This document shows positions 1-7,830 of a stretch of 44,029 nt of DNA, piece by piece. The stretch lies in contig JAPKYT010000112.1 in the NCBI GenBank assembly GCA_026394155.1, positions 1-44,029 on the forward strand, written 5' to 3'. The notes below the pieces were generated by a model, which worked only from the letters and a program-made list of their open reading frames with translations, searched no databases and had not been told where the DNA came from. This DNA comes from a bacterium. Its GTDB lineage: Bacteria > Electryoneota > RPQS01. The position numbers were made by a program, and so were the translations under genes. Within the stretch, counting starts at the first letter, position 1. Each line of letters begins with the position of its first letter.

Positions 1-915
1 CTGCAAACCGGCCAAGTCATTCCGCCGGTGCGCATCCGCGACAACACCCAGCTTTCGCCGAACACCTACGTCATGAAGATTCGCGGCACCGAAGCCGCCC
101 GCAGCGAGATTCGGCCCAACATGCTGCTGGCGCTCTCGCCCGGCGAAAACGCGCCGCGCATCGAAGGTGTTCCCACCCGCGAGCCCAGCTTCGATTTGCC
201 CGCCATCTGGATTCCGCGCAGCGACAAGGAGCGCGCGCAGTCCGCCGGCTACACCGTCATCGAACCGGCGGCGGTGGTGGTCACCCATCTTTCCGAAATT
301 CTCAAGAAGGAAGGCCACCGTTTGATGTCCCGCGACGCGGTGCAGGAGCTGCTCGATGCCGTCAAGCGCACCCACAAGACGGTGATGGAAGAACTCATTC
401 CCGGCCAGCTCGGCGTCGGTCAGGTGCAGAAGGTCCTGCAGAGTCTTCTCAGGGAAGGCCTGCCCATCCGCGACATGGTGACCATTCTGGAGACTCTTGC
501 GGACTTCGCGCCCGCCACCAAGGACCCGGAATTTCTCACCGAGGCGGTGCGCGTGGCTCTCTCCAACGCCATCGCTCACCGTTACGAGGACGAGCCCGGC
601 CGGCTCTCCGCGCTGACCATAGATCCGCGCCTCGAGCAGATGATCGCCGACGGCCTGCGCACCTCGGCCAAAGAAGGCGGCGAATTCGCCCTTCCGGCTT
701 CGGTCGTCCGCAAAATCGTCGAACGGATGCGCGATCTCTCCAAGAACATGTTGGGGCGGGGGTTTCAGCCCATTCTGGTCACGGCTCCCGGCGTGCGCAG
801 CTTCCTGCGCCGCCTGATCGAGCCGGAGCTGTCGAATGTCATCGTTCTGTCGGTAGGCGAGTTGCCGCCCACCACCCGAATCGTTCCCATGGGAATGCTC
901 AATCTCGAAGGGTAG
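1..915 (+). CDS. flhA: Flagellar biosynthesis protein FlhA, C-terminal part (5' truncated by window edge)
   Basis: Frame open from base 1; FlhA C-domain motifs (RIRDNTQLSPNTYVMKIRG, PAIWIPRSDKERAQSAGYTVIEPAAVVVTHLSEILKKEGHRLMSRDAVQELLD, LGVGQVQKVLQSLLREGLPIRDMVTILETLADFA). Confidence 0.95.
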   Translation: MQTGQVIPPVRIRDNTQLSPNTYVMKIRGTEAARSEIRPNMLLALSPGENAPRIEGVPTREPSFDLPAIWIPRSDKERAQSAGYTVIEPAAVVVTHLSEILKKEGHRLMSRDAVQELLDAVKRTHKTVMEELIPGQLGVGQVQKVLQSLLREGLPIRDMVTILETLADFAPATKDPEFLTEAVRVALSNAIAHRYEDEPGRLSALTIDPRLEQMIADGLRTSAKEGGEFALPASVVRKIVERMRDLSKNMLGRGFQPILVTAPGVRSFLRRLIEPELSNVIVLSVGELPPTTRIVPMGMLNLEG

Positions 916-921
916 TCCGCC

Positions 922-2124
922 ATGCGCACCTACAAATTTGTCGCGCCCACCATGAAAGAGGCTCTCGCCAAGGTCAAAAAAGAGCTCGGCGAGGATGCTC
1001 TTATTATCAAGTCTGAAAAGGTGACTGCTGGAGGGGCATTAGCCTTTTCCAAGCGCGAGCTTATTGAAATTACAGCATCTACACCAGAAGAAGTTAAAGC
1101 AGACCTGCAAGGTGGCCCCGAATTTGCTGCAACATTCGAGAGGGCACTCTCGCAACCATCCATGCCTGAAAACCCAACCAGAAACGATGCGGACATTTCC
1201 CATCTGACCAACGAGGTTTCCCGTCTTCGGGAGGACCTTGTCGAGATCGGGAAGTATTTCCGTTACAATAACTTGCCCATCATGCCGCGGGAGCTGACAA
1301 GGCTCTGGGAAGGCTTGGGCAAGTCCGGCATGGACGGGCGGTGGGCCACCGACATGGCTCAGGAGGCTCTCATTCAACTCGCGGCGGAAGAGCTCATTTC
1401 TCCGGCCGCGATTGAACAATATGTCCTGTCGCGACTGTCCCGGGTTGTGAAGCCGGCTCCACAATTGCCGCTGCGCCGCGCCTCCGCCTACAAGATCGCG
1501 CTGGTGGGAACGCCCGGAGCAGGGAAGACCACGCTCCTTCAGAAGCTGGCATCCGATCCGCAAATCTACGGCAAGCGCAAAGTCGGTCTGCTGTCCATTG
1601 ACACGCACCGCATGGCGGCCGTGGAGCAGTTGAGGGCCTTCGCGCGCATTGCCGGTGTTCCCCTGGAGGTGGTCTTTCAACCTGAGCAGTGTGCGGACGC
1701 GCTGCGCCGTCTCGCCGCATGTGAAGTAATTCTTATGGACACTTTCGGATGCTCCGTGAGTGAGCCTCACCGGCTCCTCGAGCTCCGGCAGTTCATGGAC
1801 AGCCTCGATCCTGACGAAGTTCATCTGGTCATGAATGCGTCGGTACGCGATGAGGATTTGGTTCACACCAGCCGCTGCTTCCGCGAGGCGGGCACAACGC
1901 ACCTGAGCTTCACCCGCCTCGACGAATCGCTCCGCCACGGTTTCCTGTTGAACGTGGTGAAGGCGGCGGAGCGGCCCGTCGCCTGGCTGAGCCGTGGACA
2001 AGGGTTCGTGGGGTGCACCGAGCGCTTCACGCCGGAACATCTGCGCCTCTGGATCGCGCACAGCGAGCCGCTGCCCGAACCGTCCCCGGAAATCCGTCTC
2101 GATCCAACCCCGGTGAACGCCTGA
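922..2124 (+). CDS. flhF: Flagellar biosynthesis SRP-type GTPase FlhF
   Basis: N-term MRTYKFVAPTMKEALAKVKKELGEDALIIKSEKV; P-loop GTPGAGKTT; DTHRMAAVEQL; TRLDES; directly after flhA. Confidence 0.9.
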   Translation: MRTYKFVAPTMKEALAKVKKELGEDALIIKSEKVTAGGALAFSKRELIEITASTPEEVKADLQGGPEFAATFERALSQPSMPENPTRNDADISHLTNEVSRLREDLVEIGKYFRYNNLPIMPRELTRLWEGLGKSGMDGRWATDMAQEALIQLAAEELISPAAIEQYVLSRLSRVVKPAPQLPLRRASAYKIALVGTPGAGKTTLLQKLASDPQIYGKRKVGLLSIDTHRMAAVEQLRAFARIAGVPLEVVFQPEQCADALRRLAACEVILMDTFGCSVSEPHRLLELRQFMDSLDPDEVHLVMNASVRDEDLVHTSRCFREAGTTHLSFTRLDESLRHGFLLNVVKAAERPVAWLSRGQGFVGCTERFTPEHLRLWIAHSEPLPEPSPEIRLDPTPVNA

Positions 2125-2134
2125 TCGGGCGACC

Positions 2135-2416
2135 ATGTCAAAGAAGCAGCCCACATCGGACTTGCACGAATTGCTCAAACTGCTGCGGCGCATCGTTGTT
2201 CTGGCGGTCGGCGCCTACGGCCTTGCGCGCGGCATGCCTTATGTCGCGCTGGTCGTGCGATTGGCTCTCTTGTGGGCGGTCCTCTATGTGAGTTCGGGCC
2301 TGATTGACGTGGTGATCCGTCGCTTGAGTTATCGCGCCGCTTTGCGCGCGGGCGTGGTGTTTCCGTCCGAGCAGAGCGACAAGCTACCGGCCATGCAGAA
2401 AGCCGGACAAACGTGA
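2135..2416 (+). CDS. Small hydrophobic hypothetical protein
   Basis: 93 aa ORF with hydrophobic segment (YVALVVRLALLWAVLYVSSGLIDVVI), between flhF and fliA, overlaps fliA start. Confidence 0.6.
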   Translation: MSKKQPTSDLHELLKLLRRIVVLAVGAYGLARGMPYVALVVRLALLWAVLYVSSGLIDVVIRRLSYRAALRAGVVFPSEQSDKLPAMQKAGQT

Positions 2417-3180
2417 AAGCTATGAATCCAATCATGGCGGGCTGGGAAGCCTATACCCAGACCCGCAGCCCCGAGATGCGGGAGAAGCTGCTGCTGCAGT
2501 ATCTCCCGCTCGTGCGGCGCGTCGCCGGACGCATGGTTGGATCTCTGCCCCGCAGCATCCGCCTCGATGATCTTATCTCAGCCGGCGTCATGGGGCTGCT
2601 CTCTTCCCTCGACAACTTCGATCCCACGCTCGGCATCAAATTCGAAACCTTCGCCATGAACCGCATCCGCGGCGCCATGGTGGACAGCCTGCGCGAACTC
2701 GACTGGGTGCCGCGCTCGGTGCGGCAGAAGGCGCGCCTCCTCGAACGCACCATCGAAGAGCTCACCCAGAAGCTCATGCGCGTTCCTGAAGACGCGGAGA
2801 TCGCCGAACACCTGAACATCTCACTCGACGAGTACCTGCACATGCTCGACGAGGTCAACGTCACTGTCCTCTTGTCGCTCGACGACACCTTTCCCACGCC
2901 GAGCGGAGAGGGCACCACGCTGGGCGAGGTGACCACCGATTCCAGTGAGCCTTCCCATCAGGAGCGCGTGGAAGAGAAGGAGCTGCGCGAGCTGCTGGTC
3001 AGCAACCTGAAGATTCTGCCCGAGCAGGAGAAGCTGGTTGTGGCGCTCTACTACTATGAAGAACTGACGTTCAAAGAGATCGGCGACGTGCTGCGGCTCA
3101 CCGAGTCGCGCGTCTCGCAGATCCACAGCAAGGCCGTTTTGCAGCTTCGGGCCGCTGTTCGCCGCGAAGTAACCTGCTGA
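2413..3180 (+). CDS. fliA: RNA polymerase sigma factor for flagellar operon (FliA/sigma-28)
   Basis: LLLQYLPLVRRVAGRMVGSLPRSIRLDDLISAGVMGLLSSLDNFDP...KFETFAMNRIRGAMVDSLRELDWVPRSVRQKAR; region 4 ELTFKEIGDVLRLTESRVSQIHSKAV; GTG start. Confidence 0.95.
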   Translation: MKAMNPIMAGWEAYTQTRSPEMREKLLLQYLPLVRRVAGRMVGSLPRSIRLDDLISAGVMGLLSSLDNFDPTLGIKFETFAMNRIRGAMVDSLRELDWVPRSVRQKARLLERTIEELTQKLMRVPEDAEIAEHLNISLDEYLHMLDEVNVTVLLSLDDTFPTPSGEGTTLGEVTTDSSEPSHQERVEEKELRELLVSNLKILPEQEKLVVALYYYEELTFKEIGDVLRLTESRVSQIHSKAVLQLRAAVRREVTC

Positions 3181-3211
3181 CCGGCGAGCGAACCCGGCAT
3201 GGAGGTGTCCC

Positions 3212-3496
3212 ATGATCCGGCCCGTTGAGAATCCGGAAAAAACCAACCCCGGTGACTACATCAACCGCGTGAAACAAACCGATCCCGGACATGCGCCCGC
3301 GTCACGCGATTTCGCGCGCGCCATCGAAGGGGCCGGTCGCGAGAATCCGAAGAAGCGGCGGCACTGGCCGGGCTTCGGCGAAGACACCTACGAATCCTCC
3401 GAGCACGAAGAACCGTTGCCGCCGGAAGAGCAGCCGCCCGTTCGCCCGCCGGAGAATTCTCCTGCGGAAGATCACAACCTCGACGTTAGGGTGTAA
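3212..3496 (+). CDS. Hypothetical protein, Pro/Glu-rich
   Basis: 94 aa ORF in operon context; RBS-like ggaggtg upstream. Confidence 0.45.
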   Translation: MIRPVENPEKTNPGDYINRVKQTDPGHAPASRDFARAIEGAGRENPKKRRHWPGFGEDTYESSEHEEPLPPEEQPPVRPPENSPAEDHNLDVRV

Positions 3497-3497
3497 C

Positions 3498-4610
3498 ATG
3501 AACCCACGCCTGCTGATTGTATCCAGCCTCACCCTCGCGGCCTTCTGTGCTTGGGTTCGCCCGGCTGCCGCGGCCAACACGCTGCTCGACGTGCGCGTCG
3601 GACCGCACAAGCGCTTTGATCGCATCGTCTTCGAGTTCGAAAACGAAGCGTCCAGCCGGGTGGTGCTCAAAAACAACCAAAAAGTCGAGGTGCGCTTCAC
3701 CGACGTCCGTCTGCTCGATCATTTCAGCGTGCCGGCGCTGCCCCGCGGACTGACGGTCCTGAGAGGAATTGACGCCTATCGCGAAGGCGAGTCCGGTCTG
3801 GTGTTCGAAATCCTTCTGGCCCGCGACGCCACGCCGACCGAGCTCCCATTGGCGGGACGTCCGTGGCGGCTGGCGCTCGATCTTGCGCCGCGCGTCAGTG
3901 AGAATCCCGACGAGAAACCGGAGTATGTGCCCGGTGATCAACCGATACCCACCAAGTTCGCCGAGGCGCCTCTCTCCGTCGGCGATACCGTGAATACGGC
4001 GCAACTCCGCGCGGTGCTCGCCTACTTCTATTTGGCGCAGGGCGATACCCGCCGCGCGCTGGAGCAAGCCGCGCTCTATCAGAAAATCGCCGGGACGCCA
4101 CTCGATCTCGGCTTCAACCGTTCCGCTCCTCAGACCGCACCCACACCCTTGCCGCCCGCGTGGCAGCCCGCATGGAACAGGTGGAGACTTTCGCCTGCCG
4201 TGCTGCTCATGGCCGCTCTCGGAATCGGCTTCGCGCTCGGTATCATCATCCGCGGCTTCGCCCCGCGGGTACGGATCAGCCTGCAGCGCACCCCTCGTTT
4301 TCCGCGCCGCCGGAAGGAAAAGACGCCGCGCGATCTGGCCGAAGAAATCGCCAACGACCTTGACGTCCTCGACGACGTCGTGCTGCAGGAGCCGCCGCGC
4401 GCGCCGGCCGAACCGGTCACCTCTCCCGAAGCCGCCGAGGCCGCGGTGGAGAGCGATGCGGAAAAGGAACTCCGCGACACCGTGAGGGATCGCCGCGTAG
4501 CCCGCGTCCTCGAACTCTCCCGCGAGGGCCGCAGCATCTCCGCCATTGCCGAAGAGCTGCAAATGGGGCAGGACGAAATCAAACTCATTCTCGATCTCAA
4601 GGGACAGTAA
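3498..4610 (+). CDS. Exported/membrane protein: signal peptide, AMIN-like domain, TM segment, C-terminal HTH-like tail
   Basis: ATG at 3498 gives signal peptide MNPRLLIVSSLTLAAFCAWVRPAAA; AMIN-like NTLLDVRVGPHKRFDRIVFEFENEASSRVVL...; TM SPAVLLMAALGIGFALGIII; C-term VLELSREGRSISAIAEELQMGQDEIKLILDL. Confidence 0.65.
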   Translation: MNPRLLIVSSLTLAAFCAWVRPAAAANTLLDVRVGPHKRFDRIVFEFENEASSRVVLKNNQKVEVRFTDVRLLDHFSVPALPRGLTVLRGIDAYREGESGLVFEILLARDATPTELPLAGRPWRLALDLAPRVSENPDEKPEYVPGDQPIPTKFAEAPLSVGDTVNTAQLRAVLAYFYLAQGDTRRALEQAALYQKIAGTPLDLGFNRSAPQTAPTPLPPAWQPAWNRWRLSPAVLLMAALGIGFALGIIIRGFAPRVRISLQRTPRFPRRRKEKTPRDLAEEIANDLDVLDDVVLQEPPRAPAEPVTSPEAAEAAVESDAEKELRDTVRDRRVARVLELSREGRSISAIAEELQMGQDEIKLILDLKGQ

Positions 4611-4625
4611 TCCGGAGCCGCTGTT

Positions 4626-4883
4626 TTGGCCATTCTTCGCATGCCGCTGCGCGTCGGTGAAGTTCTCTCCGCCACCGTCCGGCGCAAACTCTCTCCCCAT
4701 CGCGTGTTGATCTCGCTCAAAGGCCATACTCTGGTGGCCGAGCCCGAACACGAGGTCTCGCCCGGTGACGAAATCATCGTACAGGTGCTGACCATTTTCC
4801 CGCGCATCCGTCTTCGTTTATTGCCCGCGCTGCCCTCGCCGGCTGCCCAGCGACGCCGCCCGCCGCTCGATCTCCACACCTGA
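4626..4883 (+). CDS. Small FliK-like (hook-length-control central segment) protein
   Basis: TTG start; LRVGEVLSATVRRKLSPHRVLISLKGHTLVAEPEHEVSPGDEIIVQVLTIFPRIRLRLL resembles the conserved beta-rich motif of FliK-type proteins. Confidence 0.45.
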   Translation: MAILRMPLRVGEVLSATVRRKLSPHRVLISLKGHTLVAEPEHEVSPGDEIIVQVLTIFPRIRLRLLPALPSPAAQRRRPPLDLHT

Positions 4884-4943
4884 GCAATTCGGATCTTCTC
4901 GGCGGCAGAGTTTTCCCAGCCTTGGCCGCCGCCCGCCTCCAAT

Positions 4944-4962
4944 CTTAAAGTCCCACTTTAAG
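4944..4962. repeat. Perfect inverted repeat CTTAAAGT-ccc-ACTTTAAG
   Basis: Read directly: 8-bp arms with 3-nt centre, followed by TTTT; ~60 bp upstream of the sigma-54-type promoter. Confidence 0.6.
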
Positions 4963-5020
4963 TTTTCCGAAAACAGTCCGTTGGACGCCCTGTCATGACA
5001 AGGCACGATGCTATAGATAG

Positions 5021-5036
5021 TGGCACCATCCTTGCA
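5021..5036 (+). promoter_or_regulatory. Sigma-54-type -24/-12 promoter upstream of flgF
   Basis: TGGCAC-CATCC-TTGCA, exact TGGCAC-N5-TTGC consensus, 32 bp before the flgF ATG. Confidence 0.8.
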
Positions 5037-5067
5037 CCTATCCTTCCTGCACAACCGGAAGTTTTTC

Positions 5068-5781
5068 ATGATCAAGGGCATCTACACGTCGGCTCTGGCC
5101 ATGCGGCAGGGGATTCTCCGTCAGGAAATCACCGCCAACAATCTGGCTAACGCCAACACCACCGGCTTCAAGCGCGACCGCCTGTTCGTGGAGGAACTCA
5201 CCGCCGCCGGCGAAAATCCCACCACCGATCCGCTGTCGCTGAACACGCGTCAGTGCACGGAGTTCACCAGCGGCGCGTTCAATCCCACCGGCGGCCCTTT
5301 GGATCTCGCGTTGCAGAGCCGCGGCCTGTTCGTTGTCTCCGACGGCCAGACCGAGTACTACACGCGCGACGGCCGCTTCCAGCGCAGCGCTGATGGCCTG
5401 TTAGTGGACGTGCAGGGCCGCGCCGTGCAGGGCGACGGCGGCAGCATCACGCTTCCCGCCGGTCTGGTGTCGGTTTCGCCCGAGGGAGTGATCAGCGTGG
5501 ACGGCACGGTCATTGACCGCCTGAAGGTGGTGAATTTCGATGATCCGCAGACCCTGCGCAAGTCCTCCGGTTCCGCCTTCACCAAGAGCGATGCCGCCGC
5601 CGAAATTCCGATGGAGAATGCGGTGGTGCGGCAGGGCTTTCTCGAAGCGTCCAACGTGGACACGGTGAAGGAAATGGTGGACATGATCTCCACCGCGCGC
5701 AACTACGAAATCAACGCCAAGCTGCTCACGGCGCAGGACGAAACCCTGCGTCACGCCGTCAACGAAATCGGTCGAGTCTAA
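5068..5781 (+). CDS. flgF: Flagellar basal-body rod protein FlgF
   Basis: MIKGIYTSALAMRQGILRQEITANNLANANTTGFKRD; precedes flgG. Confidence 0.9.
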   Translation: MIKGIYTSALAMRQGILRQEITANNLANANTTGFKRDRLFVEELTAAGENPTTDPLSLNTRQCTEFTSGAFNPTGGPLDLALQSRGLFVVSDGQTEYYTRDGRFQRSADGLLVDVQGRAVQGDGGSITLPAGLVSVSPEGVISVDGTVIDRLKVVNFDDPQTLRKSSGSAFTKSDAAAEIPMENAVVRQGFLEASNVDTVKEMVDMISTARNYEINAKLLTAQDETLRHAVNEIGRV

Positions 5782-5796
5782 CCCGCGGTAATCGCC

Positions 5797-6582
5797 ATGA
5801 TCAAGTCGCTGTACACGGCCGCCTCGGGCATGAACGCCCAGCAGACGAACCTTGACAATATCGCCAACAACCTCGCCAACGCCAACACCACCGGCTTCAA
5901 GCGCAGCCGCGTCGAGTTTCAGGATCTCGTCTATGAGACACTGCGCGGCACCGCCCCGACCACGCAGGGCACGCAGGTGCCCGCCGAGCTGCAAATCGGC
6001 GGCGGCGCCAAGCCCGTGTCCACGGTCAAGAACTTCGAGCAGGGTTCGCCGCAGGAAACGGGAAATCCGCTCGATCTGATGATCCGCGGCAACGGTTTCT
6101 TTCAAGTGCTCATGCCCGACGGAACCATTTCCTATACGCGCGACGGTTCGTGGAAGATTTCCGCCGACGGTCAGATGGTGAACGCCGACGGTCTGCCGAT
6201 GGAACCGCCGCTGACCGTGCCGCAGGATGCCACCGGCGTTCTGGTGCAGCCCGACGGACGGGTGCTGGTGACCACCGCCGCCGCGCCCGAACCGGCCGAG
6301 TTAGGTCGCATCGAACTCGCGCGCTTCGTCAATCCCACCGGACTCTCGAGTCTGGGCGGCAACCTCTATAAGCAGACCATCGCTTCGGGTGAACCTATCG
6401 TGGCGCAGGCCGGTCTCGACGGCACGGGCACGCTCGATCAGGGCTATCTCGAATCGTCCAACGTGAAAATCGTCAACGAAATGATCGCCATGATTACCGC
6501 GCAGCGCTCGTACGAGTTGAACTCCAAGTCGGTGCGCACCGCCGACGACATGATCAGCATCGCCGCCAACCTTAAGCGGTAA
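5797..6582 (+). CDS. flgG: Flagellar distal rod protein FlgG
   Basis: MIKSLYTAASGMNAQQTNLDNIANNLANANTTGFKRSRVEFQDLVYET; C-term GYLESSNVKIVNEMIAMITAQRSYELNSK. Confidence 0.97.
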   Translation: MIKSLYTAASGMNAQQTNLDNIANNLANANTTGFKRSRVEFQDLVYETLRGTAPTTQGTQVPAELQIGGGAKPVSTVKNFEQGSPQETGNPLDLMIRGNGFFQVLMPDGTISYTRDGSWKISADGQMVNADGLPMEPPLTVPQDATGVLVQPDGRVLVTTAAAPEPAELGRIELARFVNPTGLSSLGGNLYKQTIASGEPIVAQAGLDGTGTLDQGYLESSNVKIVNEMIAMITAQRSYELNSKSVRTADDMISIAANLKR

Positions 6583-6584
6583 TC

Positions 6585-7259
6585 ATGCGACTCGCCGTTT
6601 TGACACCGATTGTTCTCTTTCCAGCGTTCCTTTGGGCCGATTCTGGTTCCGCCGTGATTGAGAAATTCATTGCCGAGGCGTGGGCGCCGCAGATCGTGCG
6701 CGTGGAATGGGCTTTCAACGGGACAGCGCCGGCCGCGCTGGCCCGGTACGATGACTGGCAACTGGCCGAACCGCGCGCAACCCGTCTGGCGGGAAGCATG
6801 ATTCTGACTCTGGAGCGGCGCGACGAAAACGGTGTCCTTCAAAGAATGGCGTTTTCCGGCGCGGCCCGCGTGTTCGGTTCCGCGCTCACCGTCAAGAGGC
6901 GAGTGGACGCCGGAGGCCCTCTCGACAGCGCGAACGTCGAGCCAATCGAAGCCGAGTGGACGCGATTGAACGGCCAACCACTGGCGATGTTGACCACTTC
7001 GATGCCGCAAGTGGCCGCGCGAGCGCTGCTCCCCGGCCGGCCGATTCTTGTGCAGGACGTGAAAGCCGCGCCGCGCGTCCGTCGCGGCCAGACCGTTTCT
7101 CTGCTCTATGCGGAAGGAAACGTGCAGGTTCGCCTCAGCGGACGCGCGCTGCAAGATGGAGCGACCGGAGATGTGATTTCGGTCGCTGCGGACTTGGGCA
7201 GGTCTAAGAGCTTCACGGGTACCGTGGCCGATGACGGCACGGTTCTTCTGACCCGATAA
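6585..7259 (+). CDS. flgA: Flagellar P-ring assembly chaperone FlgA
   Basis: Signal peptide; SAF-like C-domain (ARALLPGRPILVQDVKAAPRVRRGQTVSLLYAEGNVQVRLSGRALQDGATGDVI); between flgG and flgH. Confidence 0.85.
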   Translation: MRLAVLTPIVLFPAFLWADSGSAVIEKFIAEAWAPQIVRVEWAFNGTAPAALARYDDWQLAEPRATRLAGSMILTLERRDENGVLQRMAFSGAARVFGSALTVKRRVDAGGPLDSANVEPIEAEWTRLNGQPLAMLTTSMPQVAARALLPGRPILVQDVKAAPRVRRGQTVSLLYAEGNVQVRLSGRALQDGATGDVISVAADLGRSKSFTGTVADDGTVLLTR

Positions 7260-7271
7260 GGGAGTCCCATT

Positions 7272-7829
7272 ATGCGCATCATGGCAGCCTTCATCAGTCT
7301 AATTCCGGTGCTCCTCTGGGCGGGCGCGCCCGCCCCTTCGATGTTTGCCGACCGCGTGGCGCGTCATGTGGGGGACGTGGTGACGATTCAGATTGTCGAA
7401 AACACCACCGCCACCGCCGTCGCCGGAACCAACACCAAAGAGGAATACGACGCCGGGCTTGAGGGCAGCGGCGCGGGCGGCCTCGATTTCATTCCGCTCT
7501 TTTCGGCCAGCGGTTCCAGCAAGAGCGAACACAAAGGCGACGGCCGCACGGTTCGTCAAGGCCGTCTCACCGGAGTCATTTCCGCCCGCGTCGTCGAAGT
7601 GTTTCCCAATGGAAATCTGCGCGTCGAGGGCCAGAAGACCCTCATCATCAACGGCGAGCGGCAGCTCACGGTTCTCACCGGTGTGGTGAGGCCCGAGGAT
7701 ATCAGCCCCGGCAACATGATCCGGTCGGATCTCATCGCCGACGCGGAGATCACTTTCAAAGGCAAGGGCGTTCTGGCCAACACCGAACGTCCCGGAATCT
7801 TTGCGCGAATCTTCGATTGGTTTTTCTAA
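7272..7829 (+). CDS. flgH: Flagellar L-ring protein FlgH
   Basis: VGDVVTIQIVENTTATAVAGT...GNLRVEGQKTLIINGERQLTVLTGVVRPEDISPGNMIRSDLIADAEITFKGKGVL. Confidence 0.95.
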   Translation: MRIMAAFISLIPVLLWAGAPAPSMFADRVARHVGDVVTIQIVENTTATAVAGTNTKEEYDAGLEGSGAGGLDFIPLFSASGSSKSEHKGDGRTVRQGRLTGVISARVVEVFPNGNLRVEGQKTLIINGERQLTVLTGVVRPEDISPGNMIRSDLIADAEITFKGKGVLANTERPGIFARIFDWFF

Positions 7830-7830
7830 T

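Noticed and set aside
3291-3497. N-terminal extension of the AMIN-like ORF
   Set aside because: ATG at 3498 yields a clean signal peptide; the extension overlaps the 3212-3496 ORF and has Arg-rich shadow composition.
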